A stretch of 36,994 nt of DNA from Vicinamibacteraceae bacterium. Lineage in GTDB: Bacteria; Acidobacteriota; Vicinamibacteria; Vicinamibacterales; UBA8438. The stretch lies in contig JAAXGX010000198.1 in the NCBI GenBank assembly GCA_012271165.1, positions 1 through 36,994 of the forward strand, given 5' to 3'. The first letter of the stretch is position 1. Each line of letters begins with the position of its first letter. Shown here piece by piece: positions 34,159 to 36,994 of the stretch. The position numbers and the translations under genes are program-made. Below the pieces are notes generated by a model. The model made no database searches and was not told the origin of the DNA. It saw nothing but the letters and a program-made list of their open reading frames with translations.

Positions 34159-34998
34159 TCACCATGCCCGCGCCGTCAGGCGCACGCCGAGCCGGAACCA
34201 GCGGGGGGTGTCGCGCGTGAACTGGCCGGCGTCGATGCGCTGCTCCCAGCCGGCGAGCAGGTCGACGGCCCCGACGCCGGCCGGCAGCCGGACGCCGGCC
34301 AGCAGCCGGCCGCCGCGGCGCGTGGGGCGGCCGAGCTGCGCGCGCTCGACCGGGACGACGACGGCGGCGGCTGCGGCGACGAGCGAGACCCGCGGGTTGA
34401 GCGGGAGCTCGGCGGCCGCGTGCAGCTCGAGCTGCGCGATGTAGTCGACGTTGGCGCGCTCGACCGTGCCCATGGCCCGCGCGGCGGCGTCCACCCGCAC
34501 CGGTCCGACGGCGAAGCGGTCGCCGTAGGAGACGCCGACCATGTTCCAGGACACGCTGCCGAGGTCGGCTCGGTCGGCCAGATGGCGCGACACGTGGTGG
34601 AAGGTGGCGCCGAGCTCCCCGCGCGGGAGCCGCACGAAGACGGCGAAGTCGGTGGTGTAGCTGTTCTGGTTGGGGTCGACGTCGCGCAGCTCGCTGCCGA
34701 TGATCGTCTCGAGGCTGGCGAGCAGGTTGCCGCGCACGAGGCCGAGGTCGAACAGGTCGACGTCGATGCCGAGGTCGGCGTCCCAGTTGTAGCGCGCGTC
34801 GGCGCCGGGCCCGGCCAGGCGCGTGATGTCGAGGGTGGTGCCGAGCGCCGTCAGCGCGCCGCGGGCGGGCGGGACGTCCATGCGCGGCAGCACGCCCCCA
34901 AGCGTCTGGGCGGCCGCCGGCGCCGGGGGTTGGAGCGCCGCGCAGCAGAGCGCCGCCCCCAGCAGGAGCGGGGCGCAGCGGCGGGCGGTAGCGTGCAT
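34159..34998 (-). CDS. Predicted outer-membrane protein (DUF1207-like beta-barrel) with signal peptide
   Basis: MHATARRCAPLLLGAALCCAALQPPAPAAAQ signal peptide; alternating hydrophobic strands; ends ..RLTARAW. Confidence 0.55.
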   Translation of the reverse strand: MHATARRCAPLLLGAALCCAALQPPAPAAAQTLGGVLPRMDVPPARGALTALGTTLDITRLAGPGADARYNWDADLGIDVDLFDLGLVRGNLLASLETIIGSELRDVDPNQNSYTTDFAVFVRLPRGELGATFHHVSRHLADRADLGSVSWNMVGVSYGDRFAVGPVRVDAAARAMGTVERANVDYIAQLELHAAAELPLNPRVSLVAAAAAVVVPVERAQLGRPTRRGGRLLAGVRLPAGVGAVDLLAGWEQRIDAGQFTRDTPRWFRLGVRLTARAW

Positions 34999-35032
34999 GG
35001 CAGGCCGGCGCACAGTATCATGGAGGATAGTC

Positions 35033-35491
35033 GTGAACGGTCTTGCCGAGCGGATCCTGACACTGATACCCACCGGGGTGTCGCCGCCGGGCGCGCTGGG
35101 CTGGCTGTTCGGAATTTCGCTGCTGCTGTTCGTCGCGACCCTCGGGGCGATGCCGGTGGTGATCGCGCGCATGCGCGCGGACTACTTCGTGCGGCCCGAC
35201 GCGCCGGACACCGGCGGGCGCTACCCCGCGCTCCGCTGGGTGCTGCTGGCGCTCAAGAATCTGCTCGGCCTCGTCCTGCTGCCGGCGGGGCTGGCGATGC
35301 TGGTCCTCCCGGGCCAGGGCATCATCACGGTCCTGGTCGCGCTGACGCTCCTCAACTTCCCCGGCAAGCGGCGGCTCGAGCTGCAGATCGTCCGCCGGCG
35401 GCCCGTGCGGGCGGCCGCCGACTGGATCCGCGCGCGCACGGGGCAGCCGCCGTTCATCATTCCCGACGCGACGCCGCGCGCCCCAGCGTAG
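35033..35491 (+). CDS. PGPGW-like small integral membrane protein
   Basis: LLGLVLLPAGLAMLVLPGQGIITVLVALTLLNFPGKRRLELQIVRRRPV; GTG start after tggagg. Confidence 0.65.
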   Translation: MNGLAERILTLIPTGVSPPGALGWLFGISLLLFVATLGAMPVVIARMRADYFVRPDAPDTGGRYPALRWVLLALKNLLGLVLLPAGLAMLVLPGQGIITVLVALTLLNFPGKRRLELQIVRRRPVRAAADWIRARTGQPPFIIPDATPRAPA

Positions 35492-35572
35492 GGATGCCGA
35501 CGGAAACCGGGCGCACACAAGACCCGGACCGCTGACGGAGCGGTCAGGAACGCGACATGCAGTGCGAGGCGC

Positions 35573-36994
35573 CTACGGCACCTCGGGCAGCACGTCGCCC
35601 GCAGCATCCCCGCGGGGCCGCCACAGGACGCTGACGGCCCAGTCGACGTCGAGCCGCTCGCCGCGCCAGGCCGGCGTGGCCGTGTGCGGGCCGATGCGGA
35701 TGCCCGCCCGGTCGAGCCGCGCCGTCAGCGATCCCAGCGGCACGTCCGGCACCATGGGCAACGCCGGCGCCTCGGGCAGCGGCCGTCCGTCGGGCCGCAG
35801 GAAGCGCGCATCGCCCGCCGCGTCCAGCTCCACCTGGAACCCTTCCTCGTGAACAGCCCGGTGATGCCGCCGGCAGAGCAGCACCAGGTTGCCGAGCGCC
35901 GTTGCCCCGCCTTGCGCCCAGTGTTCGATGTGATGCCCATCGCAGCGGGTTGCCGCGCACCCGGGGAAGCGGCAGTGCCGGTCGCGGGCCGCCAGCGCCC
36001 GGCGCAGGGCGGGCGAGATGGTGCGCGTACGCCGACCGACGTCCAGGATCTCGCCGGCCGGCCCGTGCCGCATCGTCACGGTCGCGGCGTCACAGGCCAG
36101 CCGCCGGGCGGTCTCCGCGGAGACGTGGATGCCGCCCGCCTCATCGAGGGCCGACTGGCCGCCAGCGGGGCCGGGGCATGCGGTGCGGCGCCGCCGAGGC
36201 GGTCCGTCAACGTCGGGGACGGGCCGGGACGGGCGGTCCGGCAACGCGAGGGACGCCTCATCCGAGGACGGGGAAACCTCCCCCGCGCGCCGCCGGTACG
36301 TTCCTGCGGGAACGTACCGCGCCGGCCTCTCGGGGCTGGGGCCCGCGCCGCCGCGGCCGACGGCGGGCGACTCACCGGACCGGCCGGCAGCCGCGCGATC
36401 GACGACGGAACCATCGACGACGGCGGGGGCGCCAGACCGGGCAGCGGCCGCATGGTCCTCTCCATGCCCACCGTCGTCCGCGAGGGTGTCGGCGTCCACA
36501 TGCACGACCACCTGATAGCGGTTGCCCGCCGTTCCCTTGTCGAGCCCGCCGGCCAGGGCGCACTCTGCCACCATGCCCAGCGCATCGGCCCGCCGCTGCG
36601 CGATGGTCGGGGCCATCTCGTCGGCGGCCTCCCCGGCCGCAGCGTCCGGCGCCGTCGCGTCGGGGCCCGCCGCGTGCGGCGCCCCGTCGACTCCTGCTGC
36701 CGGCCCCGCCGCGCCCGCCCCGGCATCGAGCGCCGCCTCCAACGCCCGCCGCAGCACGGCGCCCACCTCCGGCGTCAACCGGCCGCAGACCACGACCATG
36801 CCGTCGTCGTCCACCCGGGTGTGGAGGGCGCGCGACTCGTGCCGGCGCCGGTCCTCCGCCTGCTCGGCCGCGCGGTCCACCCGGCGCCACGTGCGGACCA
36901 CCTGCTCGACGTGCGCGGCGGTGCCGGCCAGGGCGACGTCGAGCAGCGCCTGCTCGGTCGCGGGGGTCGCCACGCGGGTGACGGCGCGCACCTT
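35573..36994 (-). CDS. DUF222/13E12-type HNH endonuclease protein (5' end beyond window)
   Basis: RRALAARDRHCRFPGCAATRCDGHHIEHWAQGGATALGNLVLLCRRHHRAVHEEGF HNH domain; N-terminal DUF222-like helices. Confidence 0.92.
   Translation of the reverse strand, partial: KVRAVTRVATPATEQALLDVALAGTAAHVEQVVRTWRRVDRAAEQAEDRRRHESRALHTRVDDDGMVVVCGRLTPEVGAVLRRALEAALDAGAGAAGPAAGVDGAPHAAGPDATAPDAAAGEAADEMAPTIAQRRADALGMVAECALAGGLDKGTAGNRYQVVVHVDADTLADDGGHGEDHAAAARSGAPAVVDGSVVDRAAAGRSGESPAVGRGGAGPSPERPARYVPAGTYRRRAGEVSPSSDEASLALPDRPSRPVPDVDGPPRRRRTACPGPAGGQSALDEAGGIHVSAETARRLACDAATVTMRHGPAGEILDVGRRTRTISPALRRALAARDRHCRFPGCAATRCDGHHIEHWAQGGATALGNLVLLCRRHHRAVHEEGFQVELDAAGDARFLRPDGRPLPEAPALPMVPDVPLGSLTARLDRAGIRIGPHTATPAWRGERLDVDWAVSVLWRPRGDAAGDVLPEVP
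36295..36318. repeat. Perfect palindromic hairpin inside HNH gene linker
   Basis: GGTACGTTCC-TGCG-GGAACGTACC: 10-bp perfect arms, 4-nt loop. Confidence 0.9.

Overview
GC-rich bacterial chromosomal window, probably from a Gram-negative (lpxB, TonB-dependent receptor, outer-membrane beta-barrel). An Acidobacteriota-like origin is only an impression. The left half (about 5.1-16.7 kb) has a striking mirror-image layout. A TPR/glycosyltransferase-like gene plus an RTX calcium-binding-repeat gene on the minus strand face a paralogous RTX gene plus TPR/glycosyltransferase-like gene on the plus strand. About 3 kb between them holds a P4-type tyrosine recombinase and a decayed GAF-PAS-histidine kinase/response regulator. 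Next to it lie type I secretion parts (HlyD-like MFP; PrtD-like ABC protein) and a Wzm/Wzt polysaccharide ABC exporter, which together suggest an RTX surface-layer or adhesin module. The right half has housekeeping genes (pyrF-dinB-rsgA, queG, lpxB, an M16 peptidase pair), a two-gene AAA ATPase + TOPRIM cassette resembling OLD/PARIS/AbiL-type anti-phage architectures, and a DUF222/HNH protein truncated by the window edge. Seven small membrane-anchored coiled-coil proteins are scattered through the window. Two of them are recent paralogs sharing an operator-like promoter repeat. Several single-nucleotide lesions are visible: second coiled-coil copy, second RTX gene, response regulator, and a pyrF start that appears to be ACG after a near-perfect Shine-Dalgarno. 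All family calls are by eye; no database search was run.
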